Assembly (NCBI GenBank): GCA_017302015.1
Contig: JAFLEE010000041.1
Location: 1 to 44,171 of the forward strand
Length of the DNA stretch: 44,171 nucleotides
Origin: Spirochaetota bacterium
GTDB lineage: Bacteria; Spirochaetota; UBA12135; COTS27; JAFLEE01
Direction: 5' to 3'
Shown here: in pieces, positions 16,286 through 24,635 of the stretch
How positions within the stretch are numbered: position 1 is the first letter of the stretch
How the letters are laid out: each line of letters starts with the position of its first letter
Notes under the pieces: model-generated
The model's input: only the letters and a program-made list of their open reading frames with translations
What the model was told of the DNA's origin: nothing
Database searches by the model: none
Position numbers and translations under genes: made by a program

Positions 16286-19200
16286 ATGGCGAAATCGATC
16301 CTCGTGTGGTGTTGCGTGCTTGCGGCCTGGCCCCTTCTCGCCTGGGGGCAAGAGGGGGTTTTCCAGGCCCGCCCCGCCGACCGAGTTTCCAAGAACCACC
16401 GGGGCGCCTACGACCACGCCCATCCCCTTACCTTGGCCGAAAACGGTGTCTTCAAGGCGGTGATCCTCGTTCCCGAAGACGCGACGCCCGTCGCCCGCTA
16501 CGCGGCGAGCGAACTGAAAAGCGCCCTCGACCGCATCGTCGGCGACCGCATCCCCATCGTCTCCGCCCCCGTGCCCGGGGTGGTCCAGATCTCCATCGGC
16601 CTCCAATCCCATTCCCGACGCCTCGCCCCCGGGGCCGACGCCTGGCCCCGGGATGCCTTCGTCATCCGCCACGCCAAGGAGGCCGGCGAGGTGATCGTCA
16701 TCGCCGGCCGCGATGACCAGACGAAGGACCCCGCCGCCCTGCTGAACCGGTGGTGGTTCTGGGGCTGGTACTACGACAAGGCCACGCTCTTCGCCGTGCG
16801 CGAGTTCCTCGAGCGCTTCTGCGGCGCCGGGTTCTATTTCCCCGACGAGGCCGGCCGGCCCCTGCCCCGCGCCCGTACCCTGCGGGTGCCCTCCATGGAG
16901 GTCTACGAGGCCCCCGATTTCGAGGAGCGCACCTGGAATTACGGCTATGATTCGTTTGTCACCCTCGACCGCAAGATGGCCTTTCACGGCACCAACCAGG
17001 CCGCCTGGGCCAACCTCGAGCGGGATTTCTACCGGCACCAGAACCTCTCGATCCCCGCCTGCCACGGCTTCCGCCAATTCGGCCTCAACCAGCGCTTCGC
17101 CCAGTCGCACCCCGAGTACTTCTCCCTCCTCCCCAATGGCCAGCGCGACCTGGAGACCGGGGAATGCAAGGGGCACCTCTGCTTGAGTAGCCGCGAACTC
17201 GAGGATATTATTTTCGAAGATACCCTCTCGTATTTTAAGGGCGAGCCCGCCGACAAGCGCGGCGTCTTCGATACCTACAATAAGAAAACTCCGGCGTGGG
17301 CCCCGTCCACCTTCCAGCCCGGCTACGTGAACCTCATGCCCGAAGACGGCTTCGGCGCCGCCAATTTTTGCCGTTGCCCCGCCTGCGCCCCGGCCTTCGC
17401 CGCCGACGGCAATTATAGCGAGTACGTCTTCGGCTTCGTCGGCCGCATCGCCCGGCGCCTGAAAGAAGCCGGCGCCGTCGGCAAGGTGACGACGATGGCC
17501 TATAACGGCTATACCGCCATCCCCAAGATCGACCTCCCCGACAATCTGGTGGTGAAGGTGGCCACCCCCGGGGCCTGGAACGAGAAATTCCCCGAGGTGC
17601 AGAAGCAGCAGGATGAACTCATTCGCGCCTGGAACCGCAAACTCGGCGGCGAGCGCGCGGTCACCCTGTGGACCTACATGAACGATTTCGGTGGCAAGAT
17701 CCCCGTCGGCGTGCCCGCCCTGAGCCCCCGGGCCATCGTCTCTTATTTCAACCGCATCGGGCCCTCGGTGCGGGGCGCCTTCGTGGAATCCGAGATCAGC
17801 GAGCGCTTCTACAATTACCTCAATTGGTACGTCTTCGGCAAGGTGGCCTGGGATAACGCCGTCGACGGCGAGGCCCTCTTGGCCGAGCACCATGCGCGCC
17901 TCTTCGGCCCCGCCGCGGCGCCCATGGCCAAGGCCTATGACCGCCTCGAGGCCCTCTGGCGCCGCTGCCTGGGCGGCTACCAATCCACCACCGCCGGCCC
18001 CGTGCTCATGACCCCGCCCGAGAGCGAGATCTGGGCCGAGATCTTCAGCGCCTCCGCCCTCGCCGAAATGAGGGGCCTCGTCGCCCAGGGCGAAGCGGCC
18101 GCCAGCGGCGACCCCGCCGCGCTCTCCCGGGTGCGCTATGTCGGCTCGAACCTCTTCGGCGCCGTGGAGCGCTACCGCTCCGATTTCCAGCGGCGAAAGC
18201 GCGAGCCCGAAGACCTCGTGGTGCCCGCCTTCGCCGTCGCCGATTTGAAGATGAAGATCGACGGCGCCCTCGATGAGGCGGCCTGGGGCGCAGCCGAGGT
18301 CTATTCCCTGGTGCCCCTGAAACGGGGCGAAGACCCCCTGGCGCTTACCCGCGTGCGAAGCGTCTGGAGCGCCACCACCCTCTACCTCGCCTTCGAATGC
18401 CTGGAAGAGCGCCCCGACGAGATGTTCGCCATCGCCCGCCCCCCCGACGACCCCGAGATCTGGAAGGATAATTCGGTGGAGGTCTTTCTGCGCCCCCCGG
18501 GAGAGGCCAAGCCGTATTTCCAATTCGTGGTCAATTCGGCGGGCGCGTTCATGGACGGGCGCTTCGATGCCCCCAAAGTCGCCGACCGAACCTGGAATAG
18601 CGGCATGCGCTTAGCGGCGCAGAAGACCCGGGAAGGATGGGCCGCCGAACTCGCCATCCCCTTTGCGTCCATGGGCCTAAAGGGCGGAGGAGAACTCGTG
18701 GCGAACTTTTGCCGCTCGCGCATCCTCAAAGACCATCGGGGAGACCAACTCCAGACCCTCACTCCCTTCCTCGTAAATGGATTCCACGAATGGGAGCGCT
18801 TCGGTCGCCTGCAATTGGTGAAAGACCGTGAGGCCATCCCCAGCGATGGATCCCTCCTCAAAAACGGCAGTTTCGAGGAGGGGGAAGAGGAAGGCGCATC
18901 GGAATGGACCCTCCCCGCCAAGGTAGGGGCCGTAGTGGCGAATACCTTCCGCCACGGATCCCGGTGCCTGCGATTAAGCGCCCCCGATTTCTTCGAGGGC
19001 AAGAGCGTCTTCGCCAGCCAGAGCCTCGGCACGCTTAAGCCGAATACGCGCTACCTCATCTCGTATTTCGTGCGCACCGACAAACTCGAACCCAAGCCCG
19101 GGGCCCAGTACGGGGGCGGCTTCGTCAATCTATGGGGAGCCCCGGGCAATGTCTGGTTCCCCCCCAATGCCTACGAGCCGGCCCGCAGTTATTCCGGCAC

Positions 19201-19339
19201 CCGGCCCTGGGCCAAGGAGAGTTACGTTTTCAAGACCGGCGAGAAGCCCACCCCCGCCACGGTGCGCATCGGCCTCCATCCGGCCAAGGGAACCATGTGG
19301 ATCGACGACCTGCGCTTGCGGGAGCTTCCGCCCGAGTAG
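16286..19339 (+). CDS. Secreted DUF4838 protein with C-terminal carbohydrate-binding modules
   Basis: The 1017-residue product starts at an ATG with GGGAGG 6 bp upstream and a signal peptide (KSILVWCCVLAAWPLLAWG). The N-terminal part (about 45-190) resembles the alpha-glucuronidase-type N-terminal domain (ARYAASELKSALDRIVG). A DUF4838 core follows (about 190-560; WNYGYD, HPEYFSLLPNGQR, CRCPAC with paired cysteines). A CBM9/DOMON-like beta-sandwich spans about 650-840 (LKMKIDGALDEAAW, WKDNSVEVFLRP), and a CBM4/9-like module ends the protein (LLKNGSFEEGEE onward). DUF4838 proteins are glycoside-hydrolase-like and abundant in polysaccharide-degrading bacteria; the substrate is unknown. Convergent with the sulfatase gene, 34 bp away, which suggests a joint role on a sulfated glycan. 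Confidence 0.85.
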   Translation: MAKSILVWCCVLAAWPLLAWGQEGVFQARPADRVSKNHRGAYDHAHPLTLAENGVFKAVILVPEDATPVARYAASELKSALDRIVGDRIPIVSAPVPGVVQISIGLQSHSRRLAPGADAWPRDAFVIRHAKEAGEVIVIAGRDDQTKDPAALLNRWWFWGWYYDKATLFAVREFLERFCGAGFYFPDEAGRPLPRARTLRVPSMEVYEAPDFEERTWNYGYDSFVTLDRKMAFHGTNQAAWANLERDFYRHQNLSIPACHGFRQFGLNQRFAQSHPEYFSLLPNGQRDLETGECKGHLCLSSRELEDIIFEDTLSYFKGEPADKRGVFDTYNKKTPAWAPSTFQPGYVNLMPEDGFGAANFCRCPACAPAFAADGNYSEYVFGFVGRIARRLKEAGAVGKVTTMAYNGYTAIPKIDLPDNLVVKVATPGAWNEKFPEVQKQQDELIRAWNRKLGGERAVTLWTYMNDFGGKIPVGVPALSPRAIVSYFNRIGPSVRGAFVESEISERFYNYLNWYVFGKVAWDNAVDGEALLAEHHARLFGPAAAPMAKAYDRLEALWRRCLGGYQSTTAGPVLMTPPESEIWAEIFSASALAEMRGLVAQGEAAASGDPAALSRVRYVGSNLFGAVERYRSDFQRRKREPEDLVVPAFAVADLKMKIDGALDEAAWGAAEVYSLVPLKRGEDPLALTRVRSVWSATTLYLAFECLEERPDEMFAIARPPDDPEIWKDNSVEVFLRPPGEAKPYFQFVVNSAGAFMDGRFDAPKVADRTWNSGMRLAAQKTREGWAAELAIPFASMGLKGGGELVANFCRSRILKDHRGDQLQTLTPFLVNGFHEWERFGRLQLVKDREAIPSDGSLLKNGSFEEGEEEGASEWTLPAKVGAVVANTFRHGSRCLRLSAPDFFEGKSVFASQSLGTLKPNTRYLISYFVRTDKLEPKPGAQYGGGFVNLWGAPGNVWFPPNAYEPARSYSGTRPWAKESYVFKTGEKPTPATVRIGLHPAKGTMWIDDLRLRELPPE

Positions 19340-19373
19340 GCTCATTCGGGCGGCTGGGCAACTCGGTCGCCGC

Positions 19374-20804
19374 CTAGGCCCCCGTAAGGGCGCAAGCGAG
19401 CACGGGCGTGGCCTTCTTTCCGGGGATGAGGCGCGTGCCGTCGCTATAGCCCTCTTCCCGCCCCGCGAGTTCTTTCGCCAGGCGAGTTCTCCATTTGGAA
19501 AGCCGCTCGGGTTCGAGGCGAGAGAGTTCATGGATTTCCCCGGGGTCTTTCTCCAGATCAAAGAGTTCTTCCCGCCCGGTTTGGGAGTACCAGGCGTACT
19601 TCGTTTTCCCGTCGCTGAGCCATTGGTTCGACCCCTCGCCCCATTCGTGCTCGCCGTGCACCGCTTCGCGCCACTGGGGCGCCTCGCCCCTCGCGAAGGG
19701 TAGCAGGCTCTTGCCTTCCACCGACGGGGGCACCGCCACTCCGGCGATCTCGCAGCAGGTGGGGAAGATATCCCGTAGTTCCACCGGAGCGTCGACCTGG
19801 CGCCCGCGCGCCAGTGTCTTCTGCGAATCGGGCAGGCGCATGAGGAGGGGAACCCGCGCGCTCCCCTCGTAGGGCAGCGCCTTGGCGATGTGCCCGTGGT
19901 CGTAGAGCATATCGCCATGGTCCGAGACGAAGAGGATCCATGTGTTGGAAAGCACGCCGCGCTCGTGGAGGGCGTGGGTGAGGCGATTGATCTGGTGGTC
20001 GATGAAGGTGATCTGGGCGTAATAGGCCTTGCGCGCCCGGTCGATCTCGTCGGGCTTCACGGGCACTGGGCTATCGAAATAGCCCCGGCGCAGGGGGTGG
20101 TCGACCCAGTCCCCGCGAAGGGGAGGCGGAAGTTCTTTCTTGTCGTAGAGCGCGAGGTAATCCCGCGGGGGGTCGAGGGGCGGATGGGGCCGGTGGAAAG
20201 AGGCGTAGAGGAAGAACGGCCGGGAAGGATCCCGCCGCCTGAGGAAATCGATGGATTCGTCGGCGACCCACGCCGTCGGGTGTTCGCTATTGTCATAGCA
20301 CCAGGGCGCGACGGTATAGCCATTGCAGCCCATCCCCGTATCGATGAAATCCGCCCGGGGCCCGCGCCGCCCCCGGATCCAGGGGAGATAATCGTCGCGG
20401 TCTTCATGGCTTCCATGGGAGCGGGAATGGTGGAGATAGCCGTCGTGGAGCACGACGTGGTGGAAGCCCAGCAGGCTTCGCTCGGGGTAGGCGTGGAGTT
20501 TGCCCACGGCCTGGGTATGGTAGCCCGCCGCCGCCAGGGTTCCGGCGAGGGTGACGGGGTAATTCCAGGGGACTCCGTCGCGGTAGCCGACGCGGCCATG
20601 GCTCCTTGGGGTGAGGCCGGTCATGATCGAGGCCCGCGCCGCGATGCACGAGGGCACCGCCGCGTAGGCCTTTGAGAAGTTCACCCCCTGGCGGAAGAAG
20701 GCGTCGAGGTGCGGGGTTTCCACCGTCGGGTGACCCGCGAAGCCGAGGCAATCGGCCCTCCACTGGTCGACTTGGAGGATGACGATATTGGGTCGATCGG
20801 CCAT
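19374..20804 (-). CDS. Type I sulfatase
   Basis: The 476-residue product belongs to the formylglycine-dependent sulfatases. The maturation motif CxAxR is present as Cys53-Ile-Ala-Ala-Arg57, so an FGE-type enzyme (not in this window) would convert Cys53. Metal ligands are visible in ILQVDQWRADC (Asp13, Gln14) and VSDHGDMLYDHG; the C-terminal region has the usual LFDLEKDPGEIHELS. Sulfate ester hydrolysis is therefore well supported, the substrate is not. The start ATG has AGGAG at 7 bp and lies 10 bp behind the IclR stop, so the two genes form an operon. No N-terminal signal peptide is visible (MADRPNIVILQVDQW), so it should act inside the cell on imported sulfated sugars, unless the true start is elsewhere. 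Confidence 0.92.
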   Translation of the reverse strand: MADRPNIVILQVDQWRADCLGFAGHPTVETPHLDAFFRQGVNFSKAYAAVPSCIAARASIMTGLTPRSHGRVGYRDGVPWNYPVTLAGTLAAAGYHTQAVGKLHAYPERSLLGFHHVVLHDGYLHHSRSHGSHEDRDDYLPWIRGRRGPRADFIDTGMGCNGYTVAPWCYDNSEHPTAWVADESIDFLRRRDPSRPFFLYASFHRPHPPLDPPRDYLALYDKKELPPPLRGDWVDHPLRRGYFDSPVPVKPDEIDRARKAYYAQITFIDHQINRLTHALHERGVLSNTWILFVSDHGDMLYDHGHIAKALPYEGSARVPLLMRLPDSQKTLARGRQVDAPVELRDIFPTCCEIAGVAVPPSVEGKSLLPFARGEAPQWREAVHGEHEWGEGSNQWLSDGKTKYAWYSQTGREELFDLEKDPGEIHELSRLEPERLSKWRTRLAKELAGREEGYSDGTRLIPGKKATPVLACALTGA

Positions 20805-20814
20805 GGGGGTGCTC

Positions 20815-21615
20815 CTAATGGATTCGAGTCGACGGGCGGCGCGCCGTCGTGGTGTTCGGTAGTTTGGTTTGGGAAGCTCGCGCGGGTTTGAGGATGGTAA
20901 CCAGTTCTTCCTGGGCCGCCGCCAGGCGCACGAGGATGGCCTTCTTATTCTTAAGGCTCTCAGGGGGGCCGATCACGCCGAGGGCGAGTTCGGGAACTCC
21001 GCTTATAACCCGGGCCACCGAGACGGTAAAGCGCGCCACATGGGGCTGCCATTCCATGGCCTCCACCGCGAAGCCCGACTTGGCCGTGGCGTCGAGGGCG
21101 GCGTTCCAGGCGTTAAAGGGCGGCTTCTGGTGGATGACGTAGCGCGCCAGGGCGCTATAGACCTCGTGGCGCACCGCGGGAGAGGCGTGGGCCAGGAAGA
21201 TCTTGGCGAACCCGTGCACCGCGTACTGGGGCATCTCGGTGCCCGGAACAGCCACGGAGGCCCCCTCTTCGACGTTATTGCGCGCCACGATCGTCATGCA
21301 CGTGCGGCCTAGGGGCGCGAAGATCCCCGCGGAGAGGCCGAGATCCCGGGAGAGGGCTTCGAGGATGCCCTGGAAAGCCTCGGGCCACTCTCCGGCCCCC
21401 GAGCCGGGGCGCAGTCCGCGCGTGAGGCGATACCCCTCCTCGACCTTCGCGACGTAGCCGAGGGTCTCGAGGTCGGAGAGCAGGCGCGAGAGGGACGCGT
21501 GGGAGATGCCCCCGCAGGCCTCGGCGAGTTCGCGGTAGCGCGCCGAGGGCCCGGCGGAGAGCCGCTCCAGGATCTTCAGGCTCCGCTGGATGGCGGGATT
21601 AATCGTCGATTTCAT
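20815..21615 (-). CDS. IclR-family transcriptional regulator
   Basis: The 266-residue product has an N-terminal winged helix-turn-helix (residues about 5-65: SLKILERLSAGPSARYRELAEACGG... LSRLLSDLETLGYV) and a C-terminal IclR effector-binding domain (about 75-250) that binds a small metabolite. A basic tail (PARASQTKLPNTTTARRPSTR) ends it. It is the first gene of an operon with the sulfatase, which it likely controls in response to a sugar or aromatic ligand. The start codon is embedded in a perfect 14-bp palindrome and a TTGACA-type promoter lies 55 bp upstream, both consistent with autoregulation. It is divergent to the thi operon. Confidence 0.87.
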   Translation of the reverse strand: MKSTINPAIQRSLKILERLSAGPSARYRELAEACGGISHASLSRLLSDLETLGYVAKVEEGYRLTRGLRPGSGAGEWPEAFQGILEALSRDLGLSAGIFAPLGRTCMTIVARNNVEEGASVAVPGTEMPQYAVHGFAKIFLAHASPAVRHEVYSALARYVIHQKPPFNAWNAALDATAKSGFAVEAMEWQPHVARFTVSVARVISGVPELALGVIGPPESLKNKKAILVRLAAAQEELVTILKPARASQTKLPNTTTARRPSTRIH

Positions 21616-21623
21616 ATATGAAA
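21610..21623. promoter_or_regulatory. 14-bp palindrome over the iclR start codon (candidate operator)
   Basis: TTTCATATATGAAA is a perfect palindrome containing the iclR start codon. IclR-type regulators bind A/T-rich dyads of this size near their own promoters, so this is a candidate autoregulatory site. Confidence 0.5.
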
Positions 21624-21646
21624 CCTAAGGTATTGAATACGATATT

Positions 21647-21675
21647 AGTATGGACCTTCGGGGCCTCGTTGTCAA
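21647..21675 (-). promoter_or_regulatory. Candidate promoter of the iclR-sulfatase operon
   Basis: On the minus strand a perfect TTGACA (21675-21670) is followed after 17 bp by CATACT (21652-21647, 4 of 6 to the -10 consensus). Transcription would start near 21640, 25 bp before the start codon. Confidence 0.5.
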
Positions 21676-21824
21676 CCAGCGCCCGCGGTGACAGGGGAAG
21701 GGGTGGCTCGGGTCCACCGCCTAAGCAATTCCGGTGAAATGGGACAAAGTGCGTCGAAAAGCCCCCCGTGGCCCATACGACGGGAAAGGGAACCCCCAGG
21801 GGAAAATGCCCGTGAGCCGAACCG

Positions 21825-22037
21825 ATGAACCCGAAACAAATCTACGTAAACGATGAGCCGCGCAAAATCGAGGCCGATGCGACCCTCCACGCCCTTCTTT
21901 TGGAACTCGCCCTTGCCGAGCGAAAGGGCATCGCCGTCGCCGTCAACGACGAGATCGCCCCGCGGGAGCGGTGGGGTGAGCGGGCCCTGGCCCCCGGGGA
22001 TCGCGTCCTGATCCTCCAGGCGACCCAGGGGGGGTAG
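21825..22037 (+). CDS. thiS: ThiS sulfur-carrier protein
   Basis: The 70-residue product is a ubiquitin-fold sulfur carrier ending in Gly-Gly (ILQATQGG). ThiF adenylates that terminal glycine, it is converted to a thiocarboxylate, and it donates sulfur to ThiG for thiazole synthesis. The N-terminal MNPKQIYVNDEPRKIE and central VAVNDEIAPRERW match the family. First gene of the run thiS-thiE-thiG-thiH-thiF. The 209-bp region upstream, shared with divergent iclR, contains GC hairpins (GGTGG/CCACC at 21702-21718 and CCCGT/ACGGG at 21765-21784) but not the TPP riboswitch core motifs. Confidence 0.9.
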   Translation: MNPKQIYVNDEPRKIEADATLHALLLELALAERKGIAVAVNDEIAPRERWGERALAPGDRVLILQATQGG

Positions 22038-22051
22038 GGCGCTCCATCCCC

Positions 22052-22654
22052 ATGCGACTGGTCGTGGTCACTCCCGAATCTGATTATCCCCGCGAGCACG
22101 AAATCTTGGCCGCGCTCTTTGGCGAAGGCCTCACCCACGTGCACGTGCGCAAACCCGCCTGGGGCAAAGAGGCCTTCGGCGCGTGGATGGTCCGCATACC
22201 CGCCGAGTACCGCCCGCGCCTCGTACTCCACCAACACCATGAACTCGGCGACCCGAGCGGCGGCTTGCACCAGACCGAGAGATCTGCGGGGCAGCTCCCG
22301 CGCGAGGGCGGCTTTCGCAGCCGGGCGGTGCACGATCTTAAAACCCTCGCCACGGCGTGGGGGTGCTATGACCGCGTGCTCCTAAGCCCCGTCTTTCCTT
22401 CGATCTCCAAGCCCGGTCATGGGCCCGATGCGCGCCTCGACCATAGGGCCATCGCCTCGGCCCTCGCCGCCCGGCCCGCCAAAGAGCGCCCCACGGAGGT
22501 GCTCGCCCTAGGTGGCGTCGATGCGACACGCATTCCCCTTTGCGCCGCCCTCGGTTTCGATGGGGTCGCCGTTCTGGGGGCCGTCTGGAATGCCCCCGAT
22601 CCCCTGATTGCCTTCCGCGGCCTAAGCGCCGCTTGCCGAAAGGAACGCCCATGA
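22052..22654 (+). CDS. ThiE/TenI-like thiamine phosphate synthase or thiazole tautomerase
   Basis: The 200-residue product is a TIM-barrel of the ThiE/TenI family (MRLVVVTPE at the first strand; VHVRKP at the second; [10 protein letters not shown] and [11 protein letters not shown] near the phosphate-binding end). ThiE joins the thiazole and pyrimidine phosphates; TenI aromatises the thiazole. The short form, the weakly conserved pyrophosphate-binding segment ([19 protein letters not shown]) and its place between thiS and thiG fit the TenI-like branch found in some thi operons, so the gene symbol is left open. It starts 14 bp after thiS and its stop overlaps the thiG start (ATGA), so translation is coupled. 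Confidence 0.8.
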   Translation: MRLVVVTPESDYPREHEILAALFGEGLTHVHVRKPAWGKEAFGAWMVRIPAEYRPRLVLHQHHELGDPSGGLHQTERSAGQLPREGGFRSRAVHDLKTLATAWGCYDRVLLSPVFPSISKPGHGPDARLDHRAIASALAARPAKERPTEVLALGGVDATRIPLCAALGFDGVAVLGAVWNAPDPLIAFRGLSAACRKERP

Positions 22655-23445
22655 ACAAGCCCCTCACCATCGCCGGCACCGTCTTTACCTCTCGCCTCTT
22701 CCTCGGCACGGGGAAGTACGCCTCCCCCGATGCCATGGCCGAAAGCCTGGAGGCGACGGGAACCGGCTTAGTCACCGTCGCCTTGCGCCGGGTGCGCACC
22801 GATGGCGCCCCCGACGGGATCCTCGACCGCCTGGATAAATCCCGCTACCGCCTCATGCCCAATACCTCGGGGGTGCGCGACGCCAAAGAAGCGATCCTCG
22901 CCGCCGAACTCGCCCGCGAGGCATTAGGCACCTCGTGGCTTAAACTCGAGATCCACCCCGACCCCAAGTACCTCCTCCCCGATGCCGTCGAGACCCTCGC
23001 CGCCACCCGCGAACTCGTTAAGCGCGGCTTCATCGTGTTGCCCTACGTCCACGCCGACCCCGTGCTCTGCAAGCAATTGGAAGAGGCCGGGGCCGCGGCG
23101 GTCATGCCCCTGGGCGCGCCCATCGGCAGCAATCGGGGCCTCGAGACCCGGGCCTTCCTCGAGATCATCCTCGCCCAGGCCCGGGTGCCCGTGGTCATCG
23201 ACGCCGGCCTGGGGGCTCCCTCCCACGCCGCCGCGGCCATGGAACTCGGCGCCGATGCGGTGCTCGTGAACACCGCCATCGCCACCGCCACCGACCCCGT
23301 CGCCATGGGCCGGGCCTTCCGCCTGGCCGTCGAGGCGGGGCGCTTGGCTTTCGAATCCGGCCTCGCCCCGGCGAGCGCATCCGGGGAAGCGCGGGCGAGT
23401 TCGCCCCTGACCTCCTTCCTCTCAAGTCCCGGGGGGGCCCGGTGA
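22651..23445 (+). CDS. thiG: Thiazole synthase ThiG
   Basis: The 264-residue product is a TIM-barrel thiazole synthase. It condenses 1-deoxy-D-xylulose 5-phosphate, dehydroglycine from ThiH and the ThiS thiocarboxylate. The Schiff-base lysine is Lys98 in [39 protein letters not shown] and the phosphate-binding [13 protein letters not shown] are all in place. ATG 22651 overlaps the upstream stop by 4 bp and AAAGGA precedes it by 7 bp; the open frame further upstream is not coding. A Ser/Ala-rich C-terminal tail of about 25 residues is longer than usual. Its stop overlaps the thiH start (GTGA). Confidence 0.95.
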   Translation: MNKPLTIAGTVFTSRLFLGTGKYASPDAMAESLEATGTGLVTVALRRVRTDGAPDGILDRLDKSRYRLMPNTSGVRDAKEAILAAELAREALGTSWLKLEIHPDPKYLLPDAVETLAATRELVKRGFIVLPYVHADPVLCKQLEEAGAAAVMPLGAPIGSNRGLETRAFLEIILAQARVPVVIDAGLGAPSHAAAAMELGADAVLVNTAIATATDPVAMGRAFRLAVEAGRLAFESGLAPASASGEARASSPLTSFLSSPGGAR

Positions 23446-24635
23446 GTTTCCACGAACTTTGGAAACAGCACGATTTCGACGCGGTCGCCCGCCGCATCCG
23501 CGAGATGGGTGCGGGCGACGTGCGGCGCGCCCTCTCCCGAGCGCCCGGCACGCTCTCCCTGGACGATCTCGCCGCGCTCCTTTCCCCGGCCGCCGATGCC
23601 TTCCTCGAGGAACTCGCCGTGAAGAGCCGGGCCCTCACCCAGGAGCGCTTCGGGCGCACCATGCAACTCTACGCCCCGCTCTACCTCACCAATATCTGCG
23701 CCAACGTGTGCACCTATTGCGGCTTCAGCGCCCAAAACCGCATCCCGCGCAAGGCCCTGGACGACCGCGAAGCCCTCGCCGAGGCGCACGCCCTTCGGGG
23801 CCTCGGCTTCGAGCAGATCCTCCTCGTCACGGGTGAATCGGCGCGATACGGGCGCAATTACCTCGCCCAAATGATTCGGCTCCTTCGCCCCCATTTTTCC
23901 GCCCTCTCCATGGAGGTGCAGCCCCTCTCCACCGAGGAATACCGAAGTCTCGCCGGGGAAGGGCTCAGCGCCGTCTACGTCTATCAAGAGACCTACCACG
24001 CGCCGACCTACGCCGCGCACCATTTAAGCGGGCCCAAGGCCGATATGGCTTTCCGCCTCGATACCCCCGACCGCCTCGGCGAAGCCGGCCTCAAGAAGAT
24101 CGGCCTCGGTGCCCTCTACGGTCTCTCGGATTGGCGCGCCGAGGCCTGGTTCCTCGGCCTCCACCTCCAGTACCTGGAGCGGCGCTTCTGGCGCTCGCGC
24201 TATAGCCTTTCCTTCCCGCGCCTGCGCCCCCACGAGGGCCGGGAAACCGAGGCCGCCTCCTTCACCGAGCGCGATCTCGTCCAAGCCGCCTGCGCCTTCC
24301 GGCTCTTCGACCGCGAGGTGGAACTCTCCCTTTCCACCCGTGAATGCGCCGCCTTCCGCGACCGGGCCTTCTCCCTCGGCTTCACCGCCATGAGCGCCGG
24401 CTCCCGCACCAACCCGGGCGGGTACGCCGGCGAAGCCGAGTCGCTGGAGCAATTCGCCATCGACGACGACCGCAGCCCCGCCCAAATCTCGGACATGCTG
24501 CGCCGCAACGGCTACGACCCGGTGTGGAAGGATTGGGATCCGAGTTACGACGGCTTCGCGCCGGTGGGGCCGGCCTCCGTGACGGCCCACTCATCGACGG
24601 CGCCGGGTATTCCGGCGGACCGGATTTCTCCATGA
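23442..24635 (+). CDS. thiH: 2-iminoacetate synthase ThiH
   Basis: The 397-residue product is a radical-SAM tyrosine lyase that supplies dehydroglycine to ThiG. The [4Fe-4S] cluster motif CX3CX2C reads CANVCTYC near residue 87 and is followed by the usual GFSAQNRI. The tyrosine-lyase C-terminal region ([28 protein letters not shown]) is complete. The start is GTG in a 4-bp overlap with thiG, and its end overlaps thiF by 4 bp. The dependence on anaerobic-type radical chemistry rather than the ThiO glycine oxidase fits an organism living with little oxygen. The last ~25 residues are Pro/Ser-rich and not conserved. Confidence 0.95.
   Translation: MSFHELWKQHDFDAVARRIREMGAGDVRRALSRAPGTLSLDDLAALLSPAADAFLEELAVKSRALTQERFGRTMQLYAPLYLTNICANVCTYCGFSAQNRIPRKALDDREALAEAHALRGLGFEQILLVTGESARYGRNYLAQMIRLLRPHFSALSMEVQPLSTEEYRSLAGEGLSAVYVYQETYHAPTYAAHHLSGPKADMAFRLDTPDRLGEAGLKKIGLGALYGLSDWRAEAWFLGLHLQYLERRFWRSRYSLSFPRLRPHEGRETEAASFTERDLVQAACAFRLFDREVELSLSTRECAAFRDRAFSLGFTAMSAGSRTNPGGYAGEAESLEQFAIDDDRSPAQISDMLRRNGYDPVWKDWDPSYDGFAPVGPASVTAHSSTAPGIPADRISP

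Noticed and set aside
16253-18523. Long antisense open frame (756 codons) opposite the DUF4838 gene
   Set aside because: Its Gly/Glu/His-rich product is the usual shadow of a GC-rich gene; no domain, ribosome site or signal supports it.
21676-21824. TPP or cobalamin riboswitch before thiS
   Set aside because: Neither the CUGAGA/ACCUGAU motifs nor a B12 box is present; only a partial resemblance to the 3' half of a TPP aptamer was found.
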